Assembly (NCBI GenBank): GCA_963803875.1
Contig: CAWDOA010000008.1
Location: 520,782-584,781 of the forward strand
Length of the DNA: 64,000 bases
Direction: 5' to 3'
Source of the DNA: JABDIY01 sp963803875
Lineage (GTDB): Bacteria > Actinomycetota > Acidimicrobiia > Acidimicrobiales > SZUA-35
Shown here: positions 1-8,482 of the stretch, piece by piece
How positions within the stretch are numbered: position 1 is the stretch's first letter
Layout of the letters: the number at the start of each line of letters is the position of its first letter
Notes under the pieces: generated by a model
Told to the model about the DNA's origin: nothing
The model's input: the letters and a program-made list of their open reading frames with translations, nothing else
The model's database searches: none
Program-made: the position numbers and the translations under genes

Positions 1-475
1 CCAGGGCAAACGGTCGCTGCCGAATGGTCTGGAACACCTGGGCCACGAACCGCCGGTTGGCGAGGCGTTCGGGAGATATGAGCAACAGATCGACCTCATC
101 GGCGAGAATGCGCTGTTCGGTTTCGAGCCATGAATCGTTGTTGGCTGAGTTGATCGAGGCTGCGCTGAGGCCAAGCTTCTCGGCCGCAGCGACCTGATCC
201 CGCATGAGCGCCAAGAGGGGCGACACCACCACGGTTGGACCCCACCCTCGATCCCGGAGCATCCGGGTTGCCGAGAAGTACACCGCTGACTTTCCGAACC
301 CGGTTCTGGCCACGAGCAGGGTTCGATGCCCGTCGACCAACATTGCCTGCACCGCCGACAATTGCTCGGGCCGTGGCCGGGCGTCGGGCCCGGCCAGGGT
401 TTGCACATGCTGAGCGACCTCGGTTTGCACCTCGTCTGCTGTTGGCCGAATGGGTTGGATCGTCAAGCTTGCCAT
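1..475 (-). CDS. RecQ-family ATP-dependent DNA helicase, N-terminal part (runs off the window)
   Basis: The first 158 residues of a superfamily 2 helicase are present; the rest lies left of base 1. Visible motifs, in order, are a Q-motif-like RPEQLSAVQ, a Walker A loop RTGFGKSAVYF, motif Ia VVVSPLLALMRDQV and the motif II equivalent LLLISPERLANRRF. The order and spacing are those of RecQ helicases, and the T-G-[FW]-G-K-S loop is the form I associate with actinobacterial RecQ-like enzymes. The family unwinds DNA 3' to 5' in recombinational repair. The ATG at 475 is the only good start before the PspC gene. Whether a full RecQ C-terminal (zinc, HRDC) region follows cannot be seen. Confidence 0.85.
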   Translation of the reverse strand, partial: MASLTIQPIRPTADEVQTEVAQHVQTLAGPDARPRPEQLSAVQAMLVDGHRTLLVARTGFGKSAVYFSATRMLRDRGWGPTVVVSPLLALMRDQVAAAEKLGLSAASINSANNDSWLETEQRILADEVDLLLISPERLANRRFVAQVFQTIRQRPFAL

Positions 476-528
476 GGCACCGAACCTATTGGCGGGGTGC
501 GACACCGTTGATGGCGTCGCGGGCGACT

Positions 529-1788
529 TCAGTCGATCAATTCGTACTCGTCGGAATCCATGTCCACTTGGATCTCGCCGACCTTCAGATCGGCTTCGAT
601 CCTCAGGGTGGGTCCGTCCAGCTCCTGGTTGAACACCAGCGTGGCGCCGTCCTGGAAGTCCCGGTTGACGCGATCACCGAACGTGACGTCGCCCCCGTCG
701 ACCAGCACGACCTCGGTCCGATGGTCATCGGGAAGATCCAGTTCGAGCAAACCGGCGATGAGACGGGTGCTCACCGTCTGATCCTCGGTCAGTTCGAGAT
801 CATCGAAATCGAGCGCCATGTTGCCGGCGCCAAGGCTGTAGCTGGTCGCGAAGCCCGGATTGTCGAAACGCTCGATCTCGTAGGTCCTCTCCCCTACGCC
901 GTCATCGAACACCTCGCCTGCGAACAACGTGGTCATGGCAATTCCGAACGAAAGGAAGGCGATCGGAATCAGAGCCCATGCCGGACGGCGGAAGAAGAGG
1001 CTGGCAAAGAACCCGAAGACAGCAAATCCGAGAAGGATGAACGGATACACGAAGAACGGCACTCCGGCCCCAGTGACCAACAACAATGCGCTCACCAGAG
1101 CCGCCGAGCCGAGGGCGAACGTCACCACCGGCGGACGGTTCCGCCGGGTTGTCACCGCCGCTTCTTCGGTGCGGGTCATCGCCCAATGATCGGGGTCGTT
1201 GGCAAAGGCATGGGGGCCGGCGGGATCAGCCAGCGCGTCGCCGCTCATGAGACGCTCGGCTTCGATCAGAAGCGGGTCGCGGCTGTCGGGAACCTCGGTC
1301 GCCGGTGGCGACGGCGGCCGCACCGTCCCAGTCGCAGCGGCCGAGGCTTCAGCTTTTGGGTGCTGCCCTCCAACCGCAGGCTCAGATTCCTTGTCCTGGC
1401 TCAGAATGTAGATTCCTCCGCCTACGAGGATTGCCGGCAGGAGGAGTCCGGCACTGATGCCGGCGGAACCACTCATGGCCCCGAAGGCAAAGACTCCGAA
1501 GATTCCTGCGACAACGAGGCGGGTGAGGTTCTGGGTCACGGCAAACTTGGCGGCGCGGGGGTCGAGCTCGTCGGGCAGGCCCGCCCACAGGGCGATGTAG
1601 GCCAGGAAACCGACGCCACCGAAGAGAATGCTCAGCAGGAACGCGAGGCGAACCCACTTCACTTCCACTTTGAAGAAATTGGCCAAACCCTGAGCGACTC
1701 CGCCGAGTGAACCGTTGACCGAGCGTCGAAGGCGCTGTTCGGGGGCTGGCAGGTTGGTTGGTGATGAGGTGTGGGCTGATGTGTTCAT
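529..1788 (-). CDS. PspC-domain membrane protein with LiaF-like C-terminal domain
   Basis: A 419-residue membrane protein. The PspC domain (about residues 18-75) carries RRSVNGSLGGVAQGLANFF followed by the first membrane segments. More hydrophobic segments follow (around 85-135 and 220-285). After about residue 300 comes a soluble beta-rich segment with SLGAGNMALDFDDLEL, which resembles the C-terminal domain of LiaF-type proteins (DUF2154-like). The ATG at 1788 was chosen over one at 1824 because GGAGAGGAGG lies 8 to 9 bases upstream. The gene is divergent from a histidine kinase that also begins with PspC, so a role in envelope-stress sensing or in restraining that kinase is inferred. Confidence 0.82.
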   Translation of the reverse strand: MNTSAHTSSPTNLPAPEQRLRRSVNGSLGGVAQGLANFFKVEVKWVRLAFLLSILFGGVGFLAYIALWAGLPDELDPRAAKFAVTQNLTRLVVAGIFGVFAFGAMSGSAGISAGLLLPAILVGGGIYILSQDKESEPAVGGQHPKAEASAAATGTVRPPSPPATEVPDSRDPLLIEAERLMSGDALADPAGPHAFANDPDHWAMTRTEEAAVTTRRNRPPVVTFALGSAALVSALLLVTGAGVPFFVYPFILLGFAVFGFFASLFFRRPAWALIPIAFLSFGIAMTTLFAGEVFDDGVGERTYEIERFDNPGFATSYSLGAGNMALDFDDLELTEDQTVSTRLIAGLLELDLPDDHRTEVVLVDGGDVTFGDRVNRDFQDGATLVFNQELDGPTLRIEADLKVGEIQVDMDSDEYELID

Positions 1789-1919
1789 GCTTGGATCCTC
1801 CTCTCCCGACACACTCTCGCCCATCCGGATGAACCTTGACCGGACCCTGAGAACCTCAGGGTCATGTCAGGGTAGGACCCCGATGCTGTTGACGTCATCA
1901 CATGCGACAATGACAACAG
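1789..1919. promoter_or_regulatory. Divergent promoter region between two PspC genes
   Basis: This 131-bp gap separates the PspC/LiaF gene from the PspC-kinase gene and must hold both promoters. The sequence around 1895-1922 is AT-richer than its surroundings and contains the repeated trinucleotide-like pattern GACAATGACAACAGATG, a plausible binding site for the neighbouring LuxR-type regulator. No canonical -35/-10 pair could be assigned with confidence. Confidence 0.4.
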
Positions 1920-3146
1920 ATGTCATCTGTGGAACCACCGTCGGGCGTATTCGCTCCTACGGCAGCAATTCGGAACGCCCACTGGCGTCTGCCCGACCTT
2001 GATGAAGGCAACGCCGTCATTGCGGGAGTGGCCAGCGGCGTGGCCAGTGAGCTGGGCGTACCCCGCCACTGGGTTCGGATCGCCTTCGTGGCGCTCTTCG
2101 CCGTTCAGGGACTGGGTGGGTTCCTCTACGTGACGTTGTGGGCACTTCTCAGGTGGGCCCATGCATCGGGCATCGGAGCAGCTCGCGGCGAGCCGATGGG
2201 GCTTCGGGGCAAGTCGGAGCGTCACCGATTGTTGGCGGTCACTCTCATCACCGTCGGGATCGCCGCGGGCGGTGTACCGCTCCTGCCCAGCAACGCCGGA
2301 CTCGGCTACGGACTGGCCACGGTCGCAATGGGTTTGGGACTGGCATGGCGAACAAGCTCGATGGACCGCACCGACATGCCGGGCCGAGAGCGGATCCGTC
2401 AGCTGGCCGGCGGTCTTGTTGCCGTGGTGCTCGGCCTGACTCTGATTCTGACCCAGATCGACGCCTTGCCACTCACGCTCGGTGCCGGCCTCATCGCCGT
2501 GGTGGGCACGGTCGTGGTGGCCGGCCCGTGGCTCTACCAGGTCCTGAGTGACTTCGATGCCGAACGGCAGGCTCGCATCCGATCCGACGAACGGGCCGAG
2601 GTTGGCGCTCACATCCACGATTCGGTTCTTCAGACCCTGGCCCTGATCCAACAGGTCGACGATCCCCGAACGGCCAAGAACCTGGCACGCCGACAGGAAC
2701 GTGAGCTGCGCAACTGGCTCGACCCGAACCGAGCCTCTCGCGTCGGCGGCAGCATCCGGGGCCATCTCGACCAACTGGCGAGCGAGGTGGAGGAACTCCA
2801 TGGGGTCCCGGTTGAGGTGGTCGCAGTCGGTGACGCCCTCGTCGATGAACAGGTCGAACCCCTTCTCAAGGCTGCGCGCGAGGCCACGCTCAACGCCGTA
2901 CGGCATTCGGGGACCCCTCGGGTGGACATCTTCCTCGAGGTCACCGGCGATCGCGTCGAACTGTTTGTCCGCGACACCGGCCACGGCTTCGATCACAGGG
3001 CGATCCCGACCGATCGACGCGGGGTCAGCCAATCGATCATTGGCAGAATGGAACGGGCCGGGGGTTCGGCCACAATCACCACCGAGATCGGGGAGGGAAC
3101 CGAAGTGGAACTGATCATCGATCGCGACCCGAAAGAGCAACCATGA
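1920..3146 (+). CDS. PspC-domain sensor histidine kinase (HisKA_3 type)
   Basis: A 408-residue sensor kinase. An N-terminal PspC domain (residues about 24-80: VIAGVASGVASELGVPRHW) is followed by paired hydrophobic segments to about residue 205. The dimerisation/phosphoacceptor helix has AHIHDSVLQTLALIQQ, with the acceptor His near 231-233 as in NarL-type kinases. The ATPase domain has an N box EATLNAVRHSG (near 325), a G1 box DTGHGFD and a G2 region GEGTEVEL. Its stop overlaps the start of the response regulator (ATGA), so the two are translationally coupled. PspC as a fused sensor suggests the signal is membrane stress. No Shine-Dalgarno sequence is visible before the start, so an alternative start nearby is possible. 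Confidence 0.85.
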   Translation: MSSVEPPSGVFAPTAAIRNAHWRLPDLDEGNAVIAGVASGVASELGVPRHWVRIAFVALFAVQGLGGFLYVTLWALLRWAHASGIGAARGEPMGLRGKSERHRLLAVTLITVGIAAGGVPLLPSNAGLGYGLATVAMGLGLAWRTSSMDRTDMPGRERIRQLAGGLVAVVLGLTLILTQIDALPLTLGAGLIAVVGTVVVAGPWLYQVLSDFDAERQARIRSDERAEVGAHIHDSVLQTLALIQQVDDPRTAKNLARRQERELRNWLDPNRASRVGGSIRGHLDQLASEVEELHGVPVEVVAVGDALVDEQVEPLLKAAREATLNAVRHSGTPRVDIFLEVTGDRVELFVRDTGHGFDHRAIPTDRRGVSQSIIGRMERAGGSATITTEIGEGTEVELIIDRDPKEQP

Positions 3147-3786
3147 CCTACGCACCAACCGTCATCCTCGTCGACGACCACGACATGGTTCGGGCCGGTG
3201 TCGCCGCCCAACTCGGAGACCGGGTGCAGGTGCTGGCCGAAGCCGGCGATGTCGGAGAAGCCATCAACAAGATCCTCGACCGTTCGCCCGAGGTTGTCCT
3301 GCTCGACGTCCACCTCCCGTCGGGTACCGGAGCCGACGTGATCACCGGTGTTCGCTCCGGCGGTGGTGATGATGTTCGGTTCCTTGCCCTCTCGGTGAGC
3401 GATGCGCCCGACGACGTGATCGCCGTTATTCGAGCAGGGCGCGCGGGTATGTCACCAAGTCCATCAGCGGCGACGACCTCGCTGCCGCCGTCCTGAGGGT
3501 CGCCGAGGGCGATGCGGTCTTCTCCCCTCGGCTGGCCGGGTTCGTGATCGATGCGTTCAGCGCCACGCTTCCAGCGCCCGAAGATCCCGAACTCGATCTG
3601 CTGTCGCCTCGCGAGCAGGAAGTCATGCGTTTGCTGGCCCGCGGGTACGCCTACAAGGAGATCGCCCGCCGTCTCACGATCAGCATCAAGACCGTCGAGA
3701 CCCATGCATCAAACGTGCTCCGCAAGCTTCAGGTCTCGAACCGGCACGAGCTGACGCGCTGGGCTGCCAAACGGCGGATTGTCTGA
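3143..3786 (+). CDS. NarL/LuxR-family response regulator, one-base frameshift
   Basis: The receiver domain begins VILVDDHDMVRAG and carries the phosphorylated Asp in VVLLDVHLPSGTG. The C-terminal LuxR helix-turn-helix is LLARGYAYKEIARRLTISIK followed by TVETHASNVLRKLQ. Reading is broken at the GGG run at 3437-3439. Adding one G restores A-G-A-R-G-Y-V-T-K-S, the classical beta5/alpha5 segment with the conserved Lys, and gives an uninterrupted 214-residue protein. Both halves are well conserved in phase, so a sequencing indel is likelier than decay. It is coupled to the upstream PspC kinase and forms its cognate output, probably on the divergent PspC/LiaF promoter. Confidence 0.85.
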
Positions 3787-3789
3787 GGA

Positions 3790-4494
3790 CTACCAGGCGC
3801 TCGTAGCGAGCACCCCGCCGTCCACAACCACATTCGTGCCGGTGATCCATCGAGCGAGGTCGGATGCCAGGAATGCAACCGCTAGGGCAACATCGCGGCC
3901 GGTGCCCAGGCGTCGCAGCGGAGCAGCCCGGGTGTAACGATCTACGCCTTCGGGCCATGCATCGGCAAGTCCATCCCGGTCGATGAGACCAGGGCTGACG
4001 CTGTTGATCCGAATGCCCTTGGGCCCCAGTTCAGCCGCAGCCGCACGGGTGTGCATGATCACCGCCGCCTTGACCGTGGAGTAGTGGCTGTGGGCAATGG
4101 CCGGCTGGAGTCCTTCGATGCTGGCGATGTTGACGACCGATGAGCCGTCTCCCATCAAACCGGCTGCAACCTGGGTGACGTAGTGGACCGCTGACAAGCC
4201 TGCACCCACAACCTCGGTCCACTCCTCAGCGCTGATCTGGTCGAACGGGGTGACGGGCTGGAGCGCAGCGTTGTTGACCACGATGTGGAGCCCGTCGTGC
4301 TGCTGGGTCACTTCGGTGAGAAACCGATCGACCTGTGTACGGTCGGACAGGTCGGCGCTGTTCTCTCCCGAACGTCCTGTGTGGCGTACGACGTGAGCCC
4401 CAGCCTCAGCAAGGACATCGGCGATGATGGACCCGATGCCGGCCCGTGCCCCGGTGACTACCGCGACCTTGCCAGACAGATCTATATGAAGCAT
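3790..4494 (-). CDS. SDR-family NAD(P)-dependent oxidoreductase
   Basis: A 234-residue classical short-chain dehydrogenase. It has the cofactor motif TGARAGIG near the N terminus, NNAAL for the central strand, the catalytic Ser in VNIASIEGLQ and the Tyr/Lys pair in HSHYSTVKAA. The C-terminal motif is ITGTNVVVDGGV. The start is set at the ATG at 4494, just before LHIDLSGKVAVVTGA. It is divergent from mtnA with overlapping start codons. No substrate can be named. Its end lies only four bases past the response-regulator stop, in convergent orientation. Confidence 0.85.
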   Translation of the reverse strand: MLHIDLSGKVAVVTGARAGIGSIIADVLAEAGAHVVRHTGRSGENSADLSDRTQVDRFLTEVTQQHDGLHIVVNNAALQPVTPFDQISAEEWTEVVGAGLSAVHYVTQVAAGLMGDGSSVVNIASIEGLQPAIAHSHYSTVKAAVIMHTRAAAAELGPKGIRINSVSPGLIDRDGLADAWPEGVDRYTRAAPLRRLGTGRDVALAVAFLASDLARWITGTNVVVDGGVLATSAW

Positions 4495-4504
4495 GTGTAA
4501 TGCT
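4490..4504. promoter_or_regulatory. Inverted repeat over the divergent SDR/mtnA start codons
   Basis: AGCAT-GTGTA-ATGCT is an inverted repeat of 5-bp arms with a 5-bp spacer. The CATG inside it provides the ATG of the SDR gene on the minus strand and an ATG for mtnA on the plus strand. If mtnA instead starts at the GTG at 4511, the two coding regions are 16 bp apart. Either way there is no room for separate leaders, which implies leaderless transcripts or overlapping promoters. Confidence 0.4.
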
Positions 4505-5581
4505 ATTCGGGTGGACACTCCCGACGCCGAAACACCGACGATCGAGTGGGTGGATGGCTCCATCCACCTGATCGATCAAACCCGCTTGCCCGGCGAGTTC
4601 GCGATCGTGAAGGCCGATCGCGTCAGCATCCTGATCGATGCCATCAAGACACTCGCCGTTCGGGGGGCTCCAGCAATCGGGGTTGCGGGCGCATACGGCG
4701 TGGCACTGGCCGCAAGAGAGTTTCCGATCGAGTCTGATCGGGCGGGGTTCGACGAAGCCGTTTCCTCCATTCGTTCCGCCCGTCCAACCGCAGTGAACTT
4801 GGCCAAACGGGTCGATGAAGTACTTCACGAGATCGCGGAGTCAGCGGAATCACCTCCTGTAGCTGCCCTGGCGGCCGCCGATCGAATCCGCAGCGAGGAG
4901 CTTGCTTCGTCGGTGGCGATGGGCGACAGGGGCGCTGCTCTTGCGCTTGAGTTGTGTAACGGCGGACCCATCAGGGCAATGACGATTTGCAACACCGGAG
5001 GACTCGCGTCTGTCAAACGGGGAACAGCGTTGGCAACGATTCAGCGTCTCCACGAATTGGGCCAACTCACCGAAGCGCTTCCGGTCGAAACTCGACCTCT
5101 GTTGCAAGGCGGGCGCCTGACGACCTGGGAGCTTCATCGGATGGGCGCACCGTTCCGCCTTCTGGTCGATTCGGCGGGGCCCTTTCTTCTCTCGCGCGGA
5201 GCTGCAGACGTGGTGCTGATCGGGGCGGATCGAATTGCCGGCAACGGCGACACCGCCAACAAGATCGGATCGTTCTCCCTCGCACTGGGTGCTCGCCACG
5301 CGAGTGTGCCCTTCATCGTTGTTGCCCCCGAATCGACGATCGACATGGACACCGCCACCGGAGCCGACATCGAGATCGAGGATCGCGGTCGGGCCGAGGT
5401 CATCTCGGTAATGGGCACCCCTATCGCCGAGCCCCACACCGATGCGGTCAACCCCGCATTCGACGTGACACCGGCATCATTGATCACCGCCATCGTCACC
5501 GAGCGGAGGGTGATTCGGCTGGATCAGGGTGAAGCCCTGAAGCGGATCGATTCGCTGAACCCCGAGGATGCTCTCCAGTGA
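4493..5581 (+). CDS. mtnA: S-methyl-5-thioribose-1-phosphate isomerase
   Basis: A 362-residue protein of the eIF2B-alpha/MtnA superfamily. Signature segments are VRGAPAIGVAGAYGVALAA, the catalytic Cys in TICNTGGLASVKRGTAL (about residue 166), ETRPLLQGGRLTTWEL and the catalytic Asp in GADRIAGNGDTANKIG (about 246). MtnA converts methylthioribose-1-phosphate to methylthioribulose-1-phosphate in the cytosol during methionine salvage. The ATG at 4493 or the GTG at 4511 could be the start; the homologous region begins near residue 17. The next gene overlaps the stop and probably supplies an earlier salvage step. Confidence 0.92.
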   Translation: MCNAIRVDTPDAETPTIEWVDGSIHLIDQTRLPGEFAIVKADRVSILIDAIKTLAVRGAPAIGVAGAYGVALAAREFPIESDRAGFDEAVSSIRSARPTAVNLAKRVDEVLHEIAESAESPPVAALAAADRIRSEELASSVAMGDRGAALALELCNGGPIRAMTICNTGGLASVKRGTALATIQRLHELGQLTEALPVETRPLLQGGRLTTWELHRMGAPFRLLVDSAGPFLLSRGAADVVLIGADRIAGNGDTANKIGSFSLALGARHASVPFIVVAPESTIDMDTATGADIEIEDRGRAEVISVMGTPIAEPHTDAVNPAFDVTPASLITAIVTERRVIRLDQGEALKRIDSLNPEDALQ

Positions 5582-6888
5582 CTGCCGTTCGACTGGTCGG
5601 CGACCGGGTCGTGCCCGTTGCGGACGGTGCCCCGATCATCGTCGATGGTGCCATCGACATCGACTCTGCCGGCACGATCGTCGCGGTCGGTCCCGAGTCC
5701 GAACTGGGCCCTGCGCCGGCGGATCGACGAGTCCTGGGGGGTGTGCTGATGCCAGGCTTGGTGAACGCCCACGCCCACACACCGATGACATTGATGCGTT
5801 CCGCCGGCGACGGCATGCCACTGCAATCGTGGTTGATCGACGCGGTGTGGCCGCGGGAAGGGATCATGACCCCTGAAGATGTCCGAGCGGGCATGATGTT
5901 GGGATCGGCAGAGATGCTGTTGGCCGGTGTTACGACCAGCTGTGAGATGTACCTCTTCGAAGAGCAGGTAGTGGAGGCCGCAACCCAAACCGGGGCCCGT
6001 CTGGTCATAACGCCGGGAATCCTCGCCGCTCTCCACGGTTCCACGTTCGGAGCCGGCGCCAGCCGGGCCGATGCCGTGGCCGACTTCGTCCGTGCTCATC
6101 ATGATCCCGCTGGGCTGACAACCGTTGGGGTCGGCCCGCACAGCACCTACGACCTCACACCTGAACAAATCGGCGAACTCGCGTCGATGGCTCGAGAACT
6201 CGAGACATTCATCCACGTCCATCTCGAAGAGACCAAGGTGGAGCGGGACCGGGTAATCGAGCAGCACGGCGCGCCGGCTACCGAACTGCTAGGCGAGCAA
6301 GGCGTGTTCGACGGGCCCGTGCTCGCGGCACATGGTGTGTGGCTCTCCGACAGTGACCGAGCGATTCTCAGCGAGTCGGGAGCCGCGATCGCCCACAACC
6401 CGGTGTCCAACCTGAAACTCGGTTCCGGTGTCATGCCACTTCGAAAGACCCTCGATGCTGGAGTGCTGGTGGGCCTGGGAACCGACGGGCCGGCATCCAA
6501 TGACAACCTGAGTCTGTGGCAGGAGCTAGCACTGGCGCCCCTATTGGCACGGGGAACAGGCCTCAGTGCCGGAATCGTTGATGCGCCAACCGCGCTGAGG
6601 CTGGCGACAGCCGATGGTGCAACCGCCATCGGTCTTCGGGTTGGAACGCTGAGCGCCGGCCGGCCGGCCGACATCATCCGGCTCGACACCGACCATCCCG
6701 CCCTTGCTCCGGCTCTCGATGACGAGTTGATCGCCAACATCGTGTTCGGTGGAGGGCCTCACTTGGTCACTGATGTGTGGGTCCAGGGTCGGCAAGTGGT
6801 GAGCGATCGCCAGATGACAACCGTCGACATAGAGGCCGTGGTGGTCGACGCAAAACATCGGGCTGAGAGGTTGGCTCGTGAGTCCTGA
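5578..6888 (+). CDS. mtaD: Amidohydrolase, 5-methylthioadenosine/S-adenosylhomocysteine deaminase-like
   Basis: A 436-residue metal-dependent hydrolase of the cytosine-deaminase/ATZ-TRZ type. The metal ligands are all visible: HxH in GLVNAHAHTPMTLMRSAG, then HVHLEET, HGVWLSDSD and the Asp in GTDGPASNDNLSLW. This layout is typical of MtaD enzymes, which deaminate methylthioadenosine or S-adenosylhomocysteine. The GTG start at 5578 overlaps the mtnA stop (GTGA). Position in the mtnA operon strongly supports a salvage role, but other adenosine-like substrates such as 5'-deoxyadenosine are possible. Confidence 0.85.
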   Translation: MTAVRLVGDRVVPVADGAPIIVDGAIDIDSAGTIVAVGPESELGPAPADRRVLGGVLMPGLVNAHAHTPMTLMRSAGDGMPLQSWLIDAVWPREGIMTPEDVRAGMMLGSAEMLLAGVTTSCEMYLFEEQVVEAATQTGARLVITPGILAALHGSTFGAGASRADAVADFVRAHHDPAGLTTVGVGPHSTYDLTPEQIGELASMARELETFIHVHLEETKVERDRVIEQHGAPATELLGEQGVFDGPVLAAHGVWLSDSDRAILSESGAAIAHNPVSNLKLGSGVMPLRKTLDAGVLVGLGTDGPASNDNLSLWQELALAPLLARGTGLSAGIVDAPTALRLATADGATAIGLRVGTLSAGRPADIIRLDTDHPALAPALDDELIANIVFGGGPHLVTDVWVQGRQVVSDRQMTTVDIEAVVVDAKHRAERLARES

Positions 6889-7324
6889 AGAGCTCATTTC
6901 CCGGCTCGGCATGGAGCCACTCGAGCCCGAAGGAGGGTGGTGGAGCCAGAGCCACATCGATGAGAACGGCACCGGTATCCACTACTTGCTCACCGAAGGT
7001 CAGTGCTCGTTGCTTCATCAACTGCCCGGTCCGGAGATCTACTTCTATCAACTGGGTGCTCCGTTGGACCTGCTGATCCTCGACCCCAGCGGCTCCTCTC
7101 GACGTGTGTTGATCGGTCCCGACGTCGCTGGCGGCCATCACCTTCAGTACGTGGTACCCGGTGGCAGTTTCCAGGGATCGAGCTCGACTGGGGCGTGGTC
7201 GCTGGTGGGGACGGCGATGGCGCCCGCGTTTCGGATGGAGGACTACATTCCCGGGGATCGGGTCGACCTCGCCGGGCGTTATCCCGACGTCGAAGCACGG
7301 ATCTTCGAGCTCACCCGGAGTTGA
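6878..7324 (+). CDS. Cupin_5 (DUF985) family protein
   Basis: A 148-residue single-domain cupin. The order EGGWWSQSH, GTGIHYLLTEGQCSLLHQL, EIYFYQLGAPLDLLIL, QYVVPGGSFQGSS and GTAMAPAFRMEDY follows the DUF985 pattern. The family is structurally a jelly-roll of unsettled function. It starts on GTG at 6878 inside the end of the amidohydrolase gene, so it is the third gene of the mtnA operon and may act on a sugar-like salvage intermediate; that role is inferred from position only. Confidence 0.8.
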   Translation: MSPEELISRLGMEPLEPEGGWWSQSHIDENGTGIHYLLTEGQCSLLHQLPGPEIYFYQLGAPLDLLILDPSGSSRRVLIGPDVAGGHHLQYVVPGGSFQGSSSTGAWSLVGTAMAPAFRMEDYIPGDRVDLAGRYPDVEARIFELTRS

Positions 7325-7344
7325 CACTGACCGATGGGAGCTAC

Positions 7345-8013
7345 ATGAGCGATACGTTCGCCGGCGACAAGAAGAAGGGTCAATCGATCCTGGGACCATA
7401 CGAACGCAGGTTCATCGACGCCGCCATCCCCCGCATACCCGAGCCGATCATGAGCCACCATCTCACCGCGGTCACCGCACTGTGGTCAGCGGGCTGTGTT
7501 CTGTTCGGATGGCTGGCCCAGGACAACCTGCACTGGCTCCATGGCATGTCGGTCATGGTGTTCGGACAGTGGCTCACCGACTCCTTCGACGGGTCCCTCG
7601 GAAGATACCGCAAACAGGGTCTGGTCAGGTGGGGCTTCTTCGCCGACCACATACTCGACCTCATCTTCGCCGGCTCGGTGGTAATCGCCTACTCGTTCCT
7701 GGTACAGGCCCGATGGCTTCAGTTCCTGTTTCTGATCCTGCTGCTCATCACCTGCGCCACGATGGCAACCAGCTTCCTCAGCTTCGCAGCAACCAACCAG
7801 TTCCAGATCGCCTACTACGGCCTCGGCCCAACCGAGGTCCGAATTGGCTACATCGCCCTCAATACGTTCGTGGCCTTCGCAGGCACCGATATCTTCAGCT
7901 GGGGTGTCCCCGTCATCGTGGCAATCAACGTAGCTGCATTTGCGATCTTGGCTGGCCAGACCTCCAGGAACCTCTGGCAACTCGACAACGAAGCCAACGT
8001 CGACGGTCAATGA
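7345..8013 (+). CDS. CDP-alcohol phosphatidyltransferase-like integral membrane protein
   Basis: A 222-residue protein with about six hydrophobic segments. The core motif of the family is present near residues 79-104: DSFDGSLGR, then nine residues, then G-FFA-D-HIL-D. Gly replaces the usual Ala before the Arg. The family joins a CDP-alcohol to a second alcohol at the membrane to make phospholipid head groups; the substrate is not evident. The ATG at 7345 has GGGAG five bases upstream. It could be the last gene of the mtnA operon or an independent unit. The tandem repeat begins straight after its stop. Confidence 0.75.
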   Translation: MSDTFAGDKKKGQSILGPYERRFIDAAIPRIPEPIMSHHLTAVTALWSAGCVLFGWLAQDNLHWLHGMSVMVFGQWLTDSFDGSLGRYRKQGLVRWGFFADHILDLIFAGSVVIAYSFLVQARWLQFLFLILLLITCATMATSFLSFAATNQFQIAYYGLGPTEVRIGYIALNTFVAFAGTDIFSWGVPVIVAINVAAFAILAGQTSRNLWQLDNEANVDGQ

Positions 8014-8015
8014 CG

Positions 8016-8482
8016 TTGATTCCGCTCGCCTGCGCTCGTTCCTCGCTCCAGGTCGCTCCAATCGCTTCGCTATCCGGCCCTCATCCCAAGAGCTGCTCCG
8101 TCCCTCCGCAACGCCACCACCAACTCCGCTCGCCTGCGCTCGTTCCTCGCTCCAGGTCGCTCCAATCGCTTCGCTATCCGGCCCTCATCTCAAGAGCTGC
8201 TCCGTCCCTCCGCAACGCCACCACCAACTCCGCTCGCCTGCGCTCGTTCCTCGCTCCAGGTCGCTCCAATCGCTTCGCTATCCGGCCCTCATCTCAAGAG
8301 CTGCTCCGTCCCTCCGCAACGCCACCACCAACTCCGCTCGCCTGCGCTCGTTCCTCGCTCCAGGTCGCTCCAATCGCTTCGCTATCCGGCCCTCATCCCA
8401 AGAGCTGCTCCGTCCCTCCGCAACGCCACCACCAACTCCGCTCGCCTGCGCTCGTTCCTCGCTCCAGGTCGCTTCGCTGCTC
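8016..8482 (+). repeat. 104-bp tandem repeat, four full copies plus a partial fifth
   Basis: Copies start at 8021, 8125, 8229, 8333 and 8437, an exact 104-bp period. They appear identical except CATCCCAAGAG in copies 1 and 4 against CATCTCAAGAG in copies 2 and 3. Each unit begins TCCGCTCGCCTGCG and contains CTCGTTCCTCGCTCC, AGGTCGCTCCAATCGC and a CCACCACCAAC end. The array fills the 468 bp between the phosphatidyltransferase-like stop and the macrodomain gene, with no credible gene inside. Related single units occur near 13157, 22545, 44134 and 44962. Confidence 0.93.

Noticed and set aside
1923..3158. 411-codon open frame antisense to the PspC kinase
   Set aside because: Mirror of a strongly conserved kinase with bad codon usage.
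8016..8482. CRISPR array
   Set aside because: Period is constant at 104 bp with no unique spacers and no cas genes.
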